NCBI GenBank assembly: GCA_035487355.1
Contig: DATHMF010000031.1
Location: forward strand, 95,584 to 159,583
Reading direction: 5' to 3'
DNA: 64,000 nt
From: Terriglobales bacterium
Lineage (GTDB): Bacteria > Acidobacteriota > Terriglobia > Terriglobales > Acidobacteriaceae
Shown: positions 24,334-33,714 of the stretch, piece by piece
Layout: the number at the start of each line of letters is the position of its first letter
Position numbering within the stretch: the first letter of the stretch is position 1
Notes under the pieces: generated by a model
Seen by the model: the letters and a program-made list of their open reading frames with translations, nothing else
What the model was told of the DNA's origin: nothing
Databases searched by the model: none
Made by a program: the position numbers and the translations under genes

Positions 24334-24579
24334 TCAGGCTTTTTTAATCAAGCGGGCAATCCAGACCAAAATTACCGCCCCAACAAATGCCACGATGATG
24401 GAACCTATGATGCCGCCTCCCGGCCAGATTCCCAACAGCCCAAAGACCCAGCCGCCCACAACGCCGCCCAGGATTCCGAGAATGATATCCACCAGTACGC
24501 CGTAGCCCCTGCCCTTCATAACCAGGCCGGCAAGCCAACCGGCAATCAGTCCAACCACAATCCAAACGATGAATCCCAT
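24334..24579 (-). CDS. GlsB/YeaQ/YmgE-family small membrane protein
   Basis: An 81-residue protein of the transglycosylase-associated/GlsB family. It has the hallmark repeats of short hydrophobic segments with Gly-rich turns: IVWIVVGLIAGWLAGLVMKG, then DIILGILGGVVGGWVFGLLG, and the last helix IGSIIVAFVGAVILVWIARL. AAGGAGGA precedes the ATG at good spacing. Such proteins are linked to envelope or general stress responses but have no proven catalytic activity. It lies between repeat copies F and G, reversed relative to them, so it forms the last module of the array. Confidence 0.92.
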   Translation of the reverse strand: MGFIVWIVVGLIAGWLAGLVMKGRGYGVLVDIILGILGGVVGGWVFGLLGIWPGGGIIGSIIVAFVGAVILVWIARLIKKA

Positions 24580-24723
24580 GCTTATCCTCCTTGCTGCGAC
24601 TTCAGATGCGGTCTTCTCATCCTGCTAGCCGAGAAGCCTCGGTGATCATCGAGGCAAAGCATAACAGCGCAGGATTGACGGTGCAAGAACTGTGGAAACG
24701 GGAGGGGATTTGCTCAACTGTCG

Positions 24724-24763
24724 TAACATCGCCATAGTACTCATAACCCCAGTTCAAGGCATC
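24724..24763 (+). repeat. Cassette-type repeat, copy G
   Basis: TAACATCGCCATAGTACTCA, then TAACCCCAGTTCAAGGCATC. It shares the extended 3' tail with copy F (CAT-ACCC-AGTTC-AGGC), which shows that the repeat unit is at least 40 bases long. It is the last copy I can find. Confidence 0.8.
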
Positions 24764-25038
24764 AGCACGGTGCCGGCCGGACGCTTACCTCAGAAGTGAT
24801 ATCACGTTGGTATCAAAACATCGACTTCTTGGATACTACAAGCCATAATTTTGCCAGACGTGTGTCTCCGTCAGGCATTCAAGAATGCCGGGCTTTGGCC
24901 CGGAGCGCGAAGCGAGCGCCGAGTCGCGCGAGCGGAGCGCGAGGGCATAGCGGATAACCGCGGAGCCCTTAGAAGTGAAGAAGGTTCTTTGAAAACTTAT
25001 TTGCGATGCGGGATTCTGAGGACTGGTACGAGTACTTC

Positions 25039-25130
25039 CAGCAAGTCTCCACACCGACCTCGACTTTCCCCGCCAAATACGCGGCAATCAACGTTGTTTT
25101 TAGGGCTCCACCCACTTGCTGCAAGTACCC
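25039..25130 (+). repeat. CAGCAAG-bounded element, copy 1
   Basis: About 92 bases starting CAGCAAGT and ending CACTTGCTGCAAGT, so its ends are inverted (CAGCAAG/CTTGCTG). The middle contains CGACTTTCCCCGCCAAATAC then GCGGCAATCA. It aligns over its full length with copies at 25199 and 48937. Confidence 0.75.
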
Positions 25131-25198
25131 CATCGTCCAAGACTTGAGCGGCCAAAGTGATCGCACTTCACCTGAGAACTGAGAACCGGGAACTGCTT

Positions 25199-25292
25199 CA
25201 GCAAGTCCCCTACCCCGAATTGATTTTCGCCAGTAATGATGCGGGTCAGACGTGGTTTTTGGCACGCCCGACCCCTGCTAGCAAGTGGGTGG
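25199..25292 (+). repeat. CAGCAAG-bounded element, copy 2
   Basis: It starts CAGCAAGTCCCC and ends CTGCTAGCAAGTGGG. The middle TGATTTTCGCCAGTAATGAT aligns with the GACTTT-CCCG-AAATA part of copies 1 and 3. This is the most diverged of the three copies. Confidence 0.65.
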
Positions 25293-25330
25293 GGGTGCCG
25301 CCGGATTTCGGGATTTCCAGCGAACGGGAA

Positions 25331-26437
25331 CTACTTGGACGGGGACACCCAGGTGATGTCGCGCAGATACTTCATATTCTGCACGTCAACCACGCCGATC
25401 CGGTTCTGATCATCGGCACTGACATAAGCCGTTTTGCCATCGGGCGAGAGCACGATAGCGGCCGAGCGGAAGGGAAGTTCCACGGTGCGGACGATTTTGT
25501 TTTGGTCGAGGTCTACTTCAGGAAAGGTAAGCGATCCGCTGGTGTAAGCGCGCCGCGCCGCTTCATTGACCGCAATCATGATGGGCGGGGATGTGGAAGC
25601 CCCCTTGGGATAAGCCGTAGTGACCGTGGAGCGCGGACTGATTTCGGTGATGGTTTCTGTAGCAGGCGAGGCTACCCACAGGCGCTCCTCTTTTTCAGAA
25701 AATGCCATGCCCTGCGGGGTGCCATCCACGGTGAGCACGGCGGCTATGCGGCGCACTTTGGGATCGTAAAAAATAAGATTGTTCTTGCGGGCGGAAAGGG
25801 CAATGGCTATACGCGTACCATCACTGCTGGCGGCCACACTACGAGGGGCGCTCCAGGCGCGCAAATCGTAGAGTTGCACCGTCGATTCAACAATTCCCAT
25901 GGGCTGCGCCGGGAAGATTTCAAGCTTGGGATGAACCTCGTCTATGCCACCGCTGATTACGATGACGCCATCCAGGGTCTGCGACCAGGCAAGATCATGA
26001 GGATGAGGCTGTACCTCGCGCTCAGAGTGCACGGTCAAATCACCGGAAAAAATATGTAACCGGGAATCATTCTGCACTAAGGCAAAGAGAGTATCCCCTG
26101 GCCCAAAAGTCAGCGCCATAACTGCAGAAGGCAGCCTGGTCATGGACCGTGCGTGTCCATTTTCCGTGGAAAAGACGCGCAGGGTCCCATCGAGAGCTCC
26201 AGAGGCCAGCAGTTTTCCATCGCCGGAGATGGCCAGCGAGCGACTGGAGGTTCCGGCGATAACCGGCACAGGGGCAGGCTCGTTGGAGTGAAAAATCTGG
26301 GATGCCAGCCACAGCGCAGCCAGAACAAATACAACGACAACGGCGATGATCAACCACCAGTTGGTTTTGACCCGCCGGAGCGAGGGAGTACCCTTGCCTT
26401 GTAGACGCTGAGGCTCTCGGTAAACGGTTCCACCCAT
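25331..26437 (-). CDS. Membrane-anchored beta-propeller (WD40/YncE-like) protein
   Basis: A 368-residue protein with a cytoplasmic basic N-terminus, one transmembrane helix at about 28-50 (WWLIIAVVVVFVLAALWLA) and an external propeller. Blade-like repeats are seen as LAISGDGKLLASGALDGTLRVF, GMAFSEKEERLWVASPA and IVLSPDGKTAYVSADDQNRI. No enzymatic motif is visible. It is probably a periplasmic protein-interaction platform. The gene is monocistronic, with the repeat-rich region downstream and the cold-shock gene upstream. Confidence 0.85.
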   Translation of the reverse strand: MGGTVYREPQRLQGKGTPSLRRVKTNWWLIIAVVVVFVLAALWLASQIFHSNEPAPVPVIAGTSSRSLAISGDGKLLASGALDGTLRVFSTENGHARSMTRLPSAVMALTFGPGDTLFALVQNDSRLHIFSGDLTVHSEREVQPHPHDLAWSQTLDGVIVISGGIDEVHPKLEIFPAQPMGIVESTVQLYDLRAWSAPRSVAASSDGTRIAIALSARKNNLIFYDPKVRRIAAVLTVDGTPQGMAFSEKEERLWVASPATETITEISPRSTVTTAYPKGASTSPPIMIAVNEAARRAYTSGSLTFPEVDLDQNKIVRTVELPFRSAAIVLSPDGKTAYVSADDQNRIGVVDVQNMKYLRDITWVSPSK

Positions 26438-26492
26438 TGGGGAGAGTATACGATGGAGACACTCTCAGGGAAACCGCTCAGGAGGCCATGTC

Positions 26493-26528
26493 CTTCAAAA
26501 CAAAACCCAGACCCTATTGAGGACTGGG
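26493..26528 (-). terminator. Rho-independent terminator after the cold-shock gene
   Basis: Read on the minus strand, CCCAGTCC and GGGTCTGGG form a stem around a short AATA-type loop, followed directly by a T-rich run (TTTTGTTTTG). It sits about 30 bases past the cold-shock stop codon. Confidence 0.85.
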
Positions 26529-26557
26529 TAAAAAAGGGGGGTAGACGGGGTTAATTG

Positions 26558-26770
26558 TTAATTCTGTACTTTTTGAACTTTATCGGCCTGAGGACCCTTT
26601 TGACCCTGGACAATTTCAAACTCAACCTCGTCACCTTCCTGAAGGCTCTTGTATCCCTCAGAGATGATGGCGCTGTAGTGGACGAAAACATCAGGTCCTT
26701 CGTCACGCCCGATAAATCCAAATCCCTTCGCGTTGTTGAACCACTTAACTTTACCTTTCATTTGAGACAC
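26558..26770 (-). CDS. csp: Cold-shock domain protein
   Basis: A 70-residue CspA-type RNA chaperone. RNP1 (KGFGFIGR) and RNP2 (VFVHYSAI) motifs are intact within the five-strand barrel: [39 protein letters not shown], and [10 protein letters not shown]. The length and order match single-domain Csp proteins. A strong terminator follows, and a leader or promoter region of about 300 bases precedes the gene, so it is probably a single-gene transcript that can be controlled through its leader. Confidence 0.97.
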   Translation of the reverse strand: MSQMKGKVKWFNNAKGFGFIGRDEGPDVFVHYSAIISEGYKSLQEGDEVEFEIVQGQKGPQADKVQKVQN

Positions 26771-27076
26771 TTACTCTTCCTCCGTACCTCGGATCCAGTC
26801 CGCAGTTGCGGAGTGAACACACGAGTTTCTTCCCTGACGATTGCTTCAAGCAGGTTTTATTGCTTCACGGGGGGAGGCCAACCCAATAGGGCCAGCTTGC
26901 CAAGCAATGAGAAACCTGTTTGCTGGCATTGTTTAACTTAATTTTAGCGGCCATACCGCCGCCGTTGTCAAGTTAGTAAACCACTGGCGCTTCGCCAGCA
27001 GTTGCTCCTGGGGGGAAGATCTGCGAGCGAAAGTATCGTATCGCGAGATGCCCACAAACGCAATAAAAGAAAATGC
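26771..27076 (-). other. Long upstream region of the cold-shock gene
   Basis: About 306 bases lie between the cold-shock start and the end of the Nudix gene. I find no open frame with gene-like features. Such a leader is a likely site of cold-responsive control (known for cspA-type genes), but I see no specific box. The part near 26865-26900 has imperfect self-complementary text. Confidence 0.4.
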
Positions 27077-27637
27077 TTAGGCCCGTAACTTGCGCTCCAG
27101 CCATAAGATGGAGGCAATGGTTTTGGCATCTTGAATGGTACCGTTCACGGCCATGCCCACGGCTTTAGGCAGCGGAACAAGGTGTATGGTGATGACTTCA
27201 TCTTCTTCCGGCGTGGCTTCGCCCTTGCGAATGTCATGCGCCAGAAAAACCGACATGCGTTCATCCAGAAATCCCGGACTAACATAGAAACGCAGGGCCA
27301 AACTCCACCGGGTTGCCGTATAACCGGTTTCTTCTTTCAACTCGCGCTTGGCGGCGGCAAGCGGGGCTTCGCCGGGATCAATTTTCCCCGCAGGCAGCTC
27401 CCAAAGCATGCTCCCTGTAGCATGGCGGTATTGCCGCTCCAAAAGGACACGGGGCGTAGCTCCGGCGCTCTCCACCGGCAGAATGACGACAGAGCCGGGA
27501 TGACGAACGATGTCACGGCGGGCGATGTATCCGCCGGGCTCCCGCACCTGTTCGGTAACAACATTGAATATCGGGCCGCGAAAGACAACCTTGGAGGAAA
27601 TTACACGAGAGGCTTTTGTCTTGCGTGAAGTAGACAT
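27077..27637 (-). CDS. Nudix hydrolase (ADP-ribose pyrophosphatase type)
   Basis: This is a 186-residue Nudix protein starting at the ATG that gives STSRKTKAS; an upstream in-frame ATG would add eight residues. The Nudix box is complete: GKIDPGEAPLAAAKRELKEE followed by TGY. The preceding RQYRHATGSMLWELPAG motif is typical of ADP-ribose pyrophosphatases. It hydrolyses nucleoside-diphosphate-linked compounds and probably clears ADP-ribose. The C-terminus has the conserved PEEDEVITIHLVP stretch. It is monocistronic. Confidence 0.93.
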   Translation of the reverse strand: MSTSRKTKASRVISSKVVFRGPIFNVVTEQVREPGGYIARRDIVRHPGSVVILPVESAGATPRVLLERQYRHATGSMLWELPAGKIDPGEAPLAAAKRELKEETGYTATRWSLALRFYVSPGFLDERMSVFLAHDIRKGEATPEEDEVITIHLVPLPKAVGMAVNGTIQDAKTIASILWLERKLRA

Positions 27638-27670
27638 GAGAAATAGTAGCATTGCGGACAATTGTGGGAT

Positions 27671-27768
27671 TCAGTCATCGGGTCATTGAGTCATTGAGAA
27701 AATATTCACCACAGAAACTTAGAGGCACAGAGAAAAAGCTAAAAGCCAAAAGCTAAAAGCTTGTTTTG
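27671..27768. repeat. Cluster of text-like dispersed repeats
   Basis: Three different word repeats lie side by side: TCAGTCATCGGGTCATTGAG and onward, CACCACAGAAACTTAGAGGC with CACAGAGAAA, and AAAAGCTAAAAGCCAAAAGC. Each recurs elsewhere (30311-30410, 28677-28700, 41814-41844 and 9265-9296 in the other orientation). Confidence 0.75.
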
Positions 27769-27782
27769 CTATTCTTCAAAGC

Positions 27783-28631
27783 ATGGCTACCAGACCCAGC
27801 ATTACTCTGATCGGCGCGGGCAATATTGCCAACGCATTGGCTGTAGCATTGCGCCGGGCGGGATACCGGATTGACGAAATTGTGGCTCGTCCGACATCGC
27901 TCCGCCGCGCCCAACGGCTGGCCCGGCAGGTAAGGGCCCGCGCAGCGGCCAGTTCAAAGGCCCGGCTTTCTGCTGACATCATCTGGTTTTGTGTGAACGA
28001 TGACAGTATTCGCAGCAGCGCAGAAGAGTATGAGCCTGGAACCGCTTGGAAGGGAAAGATCGCGTTACATTCCTCGGGCGCGCTAGGCAGCGATGAGCTG
28101 CGTGCGCTGAAGCGGCGGGGGGCAGCGATTGCATCCGTCCATCCGATGATGACATTTGTAGCGGGCAAGGCTGCCGGCATGAATGGCGTAGCTTTCGCTC
28201 TTGAAGGTGATGCCACTGCCGTGCGGGCCGCGCAACGTATTGCCAGGGATTTAGGAGGATATCCGTTCCAGATTCGCAAAGAGAACAAGGTCCTCTACCA
28301 TGCAATTGGAGCATTTTGTTCGCCGCTGATCATTGCTCTGCTCACTGCGGGTGAAAAGGTCGCGAGGCAGGCGAAGATTCCTCAGGCGGAGCTTGGCCGG
28401 GTGATGCAGCCCATCTTGCTGCGCACCGTCGAGAACTACGCGAAGCAGGGCGCAGCGGCCTCGTTTAGTGGGCCGATCAAGCGGGGTGACGTGGAGACGA
28501 TCCGCAAACATCTTGCGGCTCTAAAAAAAGTACCACTGGCGCGGACGGCCTACGTTGCGCTGGTGCGGGTGGCGTTGGGCACGCTGCCGGTGGGGAACAG
28601 GATGCAGCTTGAGCGGATCCTGCAGAATTAA
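27783..28631 (+). CDS. Rossmann-fold and DUF2520 domain protein
   Basis: A 282-residue oxidoreductase-like protein related to pyrroline-5-carboxylate reductase and prephenate-dehydrogenase folds. The N-terminal Rossmann motif is GAGNIANALAVALRRAGYR. The SSGALGS and HPMMTF motifs mark the DUF2520 family. The C-terminal half is helical, with a FSGPIKRGD motif near its end. The substrate is unknown; an NAD(P)-linked reduction is inferred from the fold. TATTCT lies 7 bases before the ATG, again a possible leaderless start. Confidence 0.88.
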   Translation: MATRPSITLIGAGNIANALAVALRRAGYRIDEIVARPTSLRRAQRLARQVRARAAASSKARLSADIIWFCVNDDSIRSSAEEYEPGTAWKGKIALHSSGALGSDELRALKRRGAAIASVHPMMTFVAGKAAGMNGVAFALEGDATAVRAAQRIARDLGGYPFQIRKENKVLYHAIGAFCSPLIIALLTAGEKVARQAKIPQAELGRVMQPILLRTVENYAKQGAAASFSGPIKRGDVETIRKHLAALKKVPLARTAYVALVRVALGTLPVGNRMQLERILQN

Positions 28632-28633
28632 AC

Positions 28634-28732
28634 CGCCGAGGACGCAGAGGAACGCGGAGGTTTTTTAGAATTGTTTCACCACAGAGACACAGAGAAAAGC
28701 AAAAAACCTTTGCCGCAGAGGAATGCGGATTG
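28634..28732. repeat. GCCG(C/A)AGAGGAAYGCGG and CACCACAGAGACACAGAG repeats
   Basis: Two GCAGAGG-AA-GCGGA words (28634 and 28711) flank the text CACCACAGAGACACAGAGAA at 28677. The latter is one of at least five copies in the window. Confidence 0.7.
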
Positions 28733-28788
28733 GCTCCTAAGATATTCTCAACAAATCGTCAATCAAAAATCGAAAACCGTAATTCTCA

Positions 28789-30300
<1,512 letters not shown>

Positions 30301-30310
30301 AGGTTGTTTT

Positions 30311-30410
30311 CACCACAGACATATTTTTTACCACAGAGACACAGAGAATTGAGTCATTGGTTCATTGAGTCATCGGGTCATTGGGTGTGCCTCTGTCTCT
30401 CTGTGGTTAA
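30311..30410. repeat. Repeat cluster with inverted CACAGAGA copies between smpB and pepA
   Basis: ACCACAGAGACACAGAGAA at 30330 faces a reverse copy (CTCTGTCTCTCTGTGGTTAA) at 30391. GTCATTGG/GTCATTGAGTCATCGG words lie between them. The two arms could pair into a stem and might act as a transcript end or processing site. Confidence 0.7.
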
Positions 30411-30938
30411 CTAGCTTCTTCGGGCTCGCGAGATCGCGGCGCGGGCTTCGGCATCGGCGGTTTTGCGGCGCTCGGTTTCGCGCTTGTCCCAGAGTTGCTT
30501 ACCGCGGGCCAAGGCCAATTCACATTTTGCCCTGCCATTCTTAAAATAAATGCGCGTAGGGATGAGCGTCAGCCCCTTTTGCTGGGTTTTGCCGATCAGC
30601 TTGCGCAGTTCTTCTTTGTGAACCAGCAGCTTGCGCGTCCGCAGAGGCGCGTGATTAAAGATATTGCCGTGGTCGTAGGGGCCAATATGGGCGTTCAACA
30701 GCCATAATTCACCGTCTTTGATAATTCCGTAGGCGTCTTTCAGGTTGGCGTGGCCGGCGCGGATCGATTTGACCTCAGTGCCACTCAATATCATGCCGGC
30801 TTCAAATTTTTCGAGCAGAAAGTAGTTATGCGATGCCGAGCGGTTTATAGTGGCGTCGCGCTCGCCACTAGCGACGGGATCACGCTTGGTGTTCTTGGGC
30901 TTCTCCGGGCGGTTCTGATGTGAGGGCTGGCGCGGCAT
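30411..30938 (-). CDS. smpB: SsrA-binding protein
   Basis: SmpB binds tmRNA and is needed for trans-translation of stalled ribosomes. At 175 residues it is a little longer than the usual 150-160 because of a basic N-terminal extension (PRQPSHQNRPEKPKNTKR). The OB-fold core is clear: ASHNYFLLEKFEAGMILSGT, the EVKSIRAGHANLKDAY motif, and LLNAHIGPY. The C-terminal tail (LARGKQLWDKRETERRK) that inserts into the ribosomal A site is intact. It is divergent from the secretin gene. Confidence 0.97.
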   Translation of the reverse strand: MPRQPSHQNRPEKPKNTKRDPVASGERDATINRSASHNYFLLEKFEAGMILSGTEVKSIRAGHANLKDAYGIIKDGELWLLNAHIGPYDHGNIFNHAPLRTRKLLVHKEELRKLIGKTQQKGLTLIPTRIYFKNGRAKCELALARGKQLWDKRETERRKTADAEARAAISRARRS

Positions 30939-31016
30939 GGCAAACTTTACTCTTGCGACACAATGACTAAGGTAACTTTGTATGCTAGCACACGAATTTT
31001 AGCGGGCAATGCGATG

Positions 31017-31022
31017 TATAAT
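31017..31022 (+). promoter_or_regulatory. Candidate -10 box for the secretin operon
   Basis: A perfect TATAAT preceded directly by TG in the 150-base gap between smpB and the secretin gene. Transcription would start near 31029, about 60 bases before the first ATG. No strong -35 is visible. Confidence 0.5.
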
Positions 31023-31088
31023 GCTTGCTTCCTGTGTTTTATCGGGTTCACCCGCTTAGTATGACATAGGGATATTTTTTTCCACCGG

Positions 31089-33695
31089 ATGGGGTATTTG
31101 AAAACCTTTTTTTCTGCCTTGAATCCAAGTTCCTATATGAACCAATTCAGTGTTCGTCTGGTATTGGTTATTTGCCTGTTAACCTCGCCTGTGCTTCAGG
31201 CCGAATCACCTGGTTCCCTCTATAAAAAAGGGAAGGACGCGGAGGCAGCCCAAAAATACGAAACCGCATATGAGTTTTTCAAGCAGGCCTACGATAAAGA
31301 TCCCAAGGACCTACGCTACCGGACAGCCTTCGAGCGTACCCGGTTTTATGCAGCGGCGGTGAAAGTCCATCGCGGCCAACTTCTGCGTGACGGGGGCAGG
31401 TTAGAAGACGCGCTGGCGCAATTTGAGGCGGCGGCTGCCATTGATCCCTCCATGGATATTGCCCAGCAGGAGATCCGCCAGACGCGCCGCATGATAGACG
31501 AGGCCAACCAAAAACCGTCATCCTCAGAAAATGAAATGCTCTCGCAAGGGCCTATTTCCACCATGTTGCAACAGGCGCAGGGGCCGGTGGAATTGCAGCC
31601 GATCTCAGACCAACCCATCACACTCAAGCTGACGGAAGACAGCCGCATGATCTATGAGACCATCGGCAAACTGGCGGGGATCAACGTGTTGTTTGATCCG
31701 GACTATACATCGCGCCGCATCCGCATTGAACTGAATGGGGTTTCGCTGCAGGACGCGCTCGCGATTGTAGCTTTCGAGTCCAAGACTTTCTGGCGGCCGG
31801 TGACCGGCAATACCATTTTTATTGCCTCCGATAACCCCACCAAACGGAAGGAATTAGAGCAGAACGTCATCAAGACCTTTTATCTCTCCAATGTTTCGCA
31901 GAACACAGACTTGCAGGACATTGTGAATACTCTGCGCGCGGTATTACAGATTGACCGTGTGCAGCAACTGATTTCTCAGAATGCCATCGTGGTGCGGGGT
32001 ACACCCGACCAGATAGCCTTGGCAGAAAAATTGATTGATGACATAGACAAGCCCAAAGCCGAGGTAGTGGTAGATGTTGCCATCATGCAGGTCAACCGCG
32101 ACCGCATGCGTGACCTTGGGATTACGCCTCCCAGTTCCGTAACCGTCCAACTTCAGGGCGTAACCACAACCGCCCCCGCAACCACCACCACCAACACTGG
32201 GACTAATAACAACACCACCCCCACTACGCCTGCTGCTGCTGCCTCGGGGCTGACCTTCAACACCTTTAAGCACATAGGTTCGCAAAGTTATGCCGTAACC
32301 GCTCCGCAAGCGACAGCATCGTTCCTGTTCAGCGACAGTGACAGCAAGGTCATACAAAGCCCGGAACTTCGAGCCGTGAATGGAGCGAAGGCAACGCTCA
32401 AGATCGGTGATCGTGTTCCCGTAGCTACCGGCTCAATCGGCAATCCATTTTCGGGGACAACCGGCACCAACGGCAGCTTCAGCGGACTGGTGAACACACA
32501 GTTCCAGTACCTGGATGTGGGCGTCAATGTTGAAATTACGCCCACGGTACATGCCAACCGCGAAGTGACACTCAAGATTTCGCTTGAAATCTCCTCGGTC
32601 ACAAGCAACGTGGACATCGGGGGCATCAGCCAGCCGATTATTGGACAGCGCAAGATTGATCATGAAATTCGCCTTAAGGAAGGCGAAATCAACATTCTCG
32701 GTGGGATTTTCGAAGACTCAGATGTCAAGAGCTGGAGTGGCCTGCCCGGATTGGGAAGAATCCCGCTGTTCCGATACCTGTTCGCCAAAGAACATGTGGA
32801 CCACAATGTAAACGAGATTGTATTTGTGCTGATTCCGCACATCGTACGTATGCAAGAGGTCACGCCGCTCAATCGGCGCTCCCTGGATATCGGTAACGGC
32901 AACACAGTGGAGCTGCGCCGGAATTCGGTGAAGTCGCAGCCGCCGGTCCAGCAGCAACCAGCGCCGCAGCCAGCGCCCGTGCAACCAACGCCGCAGCAAT
33001 TTGTTCCACCGGCGCAGCAAAATCCACCACAGCAACCTGTGCCACCGCCACAGACAGTTCCGCTGAATGCTAATCCGCCGCAGGGCGCAACGGCGATGAA
33101 TACGCCCAGCCCGGCGCCTACGGGAACCGATGGCGTGCAGCCTCCACCGGTTGCTTCGCCGCCAGTAACGAATCCGGTTGCTGGATTGCAATTGCCTCAG
33201 GGAGGACAGTCAGCACAGGACGGCACTGCTCCTTCTTCGCCTTCCCCTCCTGCTCCGGCAGCTAGCGGTAAAGCTTCTGTGCGCTTGGATCCCCCGGTCA
33301 TCACGCAGGCAGCCGGAACCACGGCAGCAGTGAACGTGATGCTCGACAGCGCATCGCCCGTGCATGATTTCTCAATGGAACTTAAATACGATCCTACGGC
33401 GATGGAATTGCTCAATGTGACCAATGGAGGCTATCTCTCGAGCGACAACCAGCCGGCAACGGTGGTACGACGCGCGGAGAATGGAGTGGTGCACGCCGCC
33501 GTTATCCGAGCGCCCAGCGCGCCGGGAGTTCCAGGACAGGGTGCAGTGTTGACCCTGGTTTTTTTGCTGAACAAACCCGGCGACTACGTTCTAACGCCTG
33601 CCAGTGTTGCGCCCAAAAGCTTGACGGGCTTAATCCCGGTCAACGTCACGGGGCAGACGGCAGTCAAGATTTTGAATTTTCCTCCTCCGTTGTAA
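31089..33695 (+). CDS. TPR-secretin protein with C-terminal cohesin domain
   Basis: An 868-residue outer-membrane secretin of the type II secretion/type IV pilus family. The signal peptide is near residues 17-40 (NQFSVRLVLVICLLTSPVLQ; an ATG at 31137 starts it directly). TPR-like repeats follow at about 40-130, then secretin N domains (ITLKLTEDSRMIYETIGKLA, SLQDALAIVAF, ATLRAVLQIDRV-like), a Thr/Asn-rich loop near 360-385, and the secretin core from about 400-600 with VPVATGSIG and the closing GLPGLGRIPLFRYLF motif. A Pro/Gln-rich linker of about 120 residues leads to a cohesin-like domain (about 735-865, VRLDPPVITQAAG to YVLTPAS). This domain fusion is unusual and may bind dockerin-like partners. 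Confidence 0.92.
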   Translation: MGYLKTFFSALNPSSYMNQFSVRLVLVICLLTSPVLQAESPGSLYKKGKDAEAAQKYETAYEFFKQAYDKDPKDLRYRTAFERTRFYAAAVKVHRGQLLRDGGRLEDALAQFEAAAAIDPSMDIAQQEIRQTRRMIDEANQKPSSSENEMLSQGPISTMLQQAQGPVELQPISDQPITLKLTEDSRMIYETIGKLAGINVLFDPDYTSRRIRIELNGVSLQDALAIVAFESKTFWRPVTGNTIFIASDNPTKRKELEQNVIKTFYLSNVSQNTDLQDIVNTLRAVLQIDRVQQLISQNAIVVRGTPDQIALAEKLIDDIDKPKAEVVVDVAIMQVNRDRMRDLGITPPSSVTVQLQGVTTTAPATTTTNTGTNNNTTPTTPAAAASGLTFNTFKHIGSQSYAVTAPQATASFLFSDSDSKVIQSPELRAVNGAKATLKIGDRVPVATGSIGNPFSGTTGTNGSFSGLVNTQFQYLDVGVNVEITPTVHANREVTLKISLEISSVTSNVDIGGISQPIIGQRKIDHEIRLKEGEINILGGIFEDSDVKSWSGLPGLGRIPLFRYLFAKEHVDHNVNEIVFVLIPHIVRMQEVTPLNRRSLDIGNGNTVELRRNSVKSQPPVQQQPAPQPAPVQPTPQQFVPPAQQNPPQQPVPPPQTVPLNANPPQGATAMNTPSPAPTGTDGVQPPPVASPPVTNPVAGLQLPQGGQSAQDGTAPSSPSPPAPAASGKASVRLDPPVITQAAGTTAAVNVMLDSASPVHDFSMELKYDPTAMELLNVTNGGYLSSDNQPATVVRRAENGVVHAAVIRAPSAPGVPGQGAVLTLVFLLNKPGDYVLTPASVAPKSLTGLIPVNVTGQTAVKILNFPPPL

Positions 33696-33714
33696 TACAG
33701 AGGTAATTTTTACC

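Larger units (their letters stand above)
20081..24763. other. Cassette-like array of small genes separated by a ~40-bp repeat
   Basis: Nine small genes on both strands are separated by at least nine copies of one intergenic repeat, all on the + strand. The repeat core is TAACATCGCCATA, then about 3 bases and ACTCATTG, with a more variable tail (GG/AG TTC TGAG or CAAGG-like). Copies start at about 20106, 20845, 20897, 21247, 21746 (degenerate), 22174, 22600, 24261 and 24724. Distances between copies are roughly 350-800 bases except one of 1.66 kb. For four of the plus-strand genes the repeat lies 7-28 bases after the stop codon. No integrase gene lies in the window. It resembles an integron cassette array without its integrase, but see the findings for what does not fit. 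Confidence 0.6.
24764..25330. other. Non-coding, repeat-rich region
   Basis: More than 560 bases without a convincing gene. It holds a hairpin CCGGGCTTTGGCCCGG near 24889, a GC-rich stretch of AGCGCGAAGCGAGCG-type words to about 24946, and two copies of the CAGCAAG-bounded element (25039-25130 and 25199-25292). Between those copies is a GAACTGAGAACCGGGAACTG text repeat at 25177. Confidence 0.6.

Noticed and set aside
20081..24763. CRISPR array
   Set aside because: The repeats are spaced hundreds of bases apart and enclose genes, not spacers of uniform length, and no cas gene is present.
20081..24763. Calling this a proven integron
   Set aside because: No integrase or attI site is in the window and most repeat copies lack a clear GTTRRRY partner; I report it only as cassette-like.
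24851..25265. Short open frames of 80-98 codons in the repeat-rich gap
   Set aside because: They overlap the CAGCAAG elements and simple repeats and have no protein-like composition.
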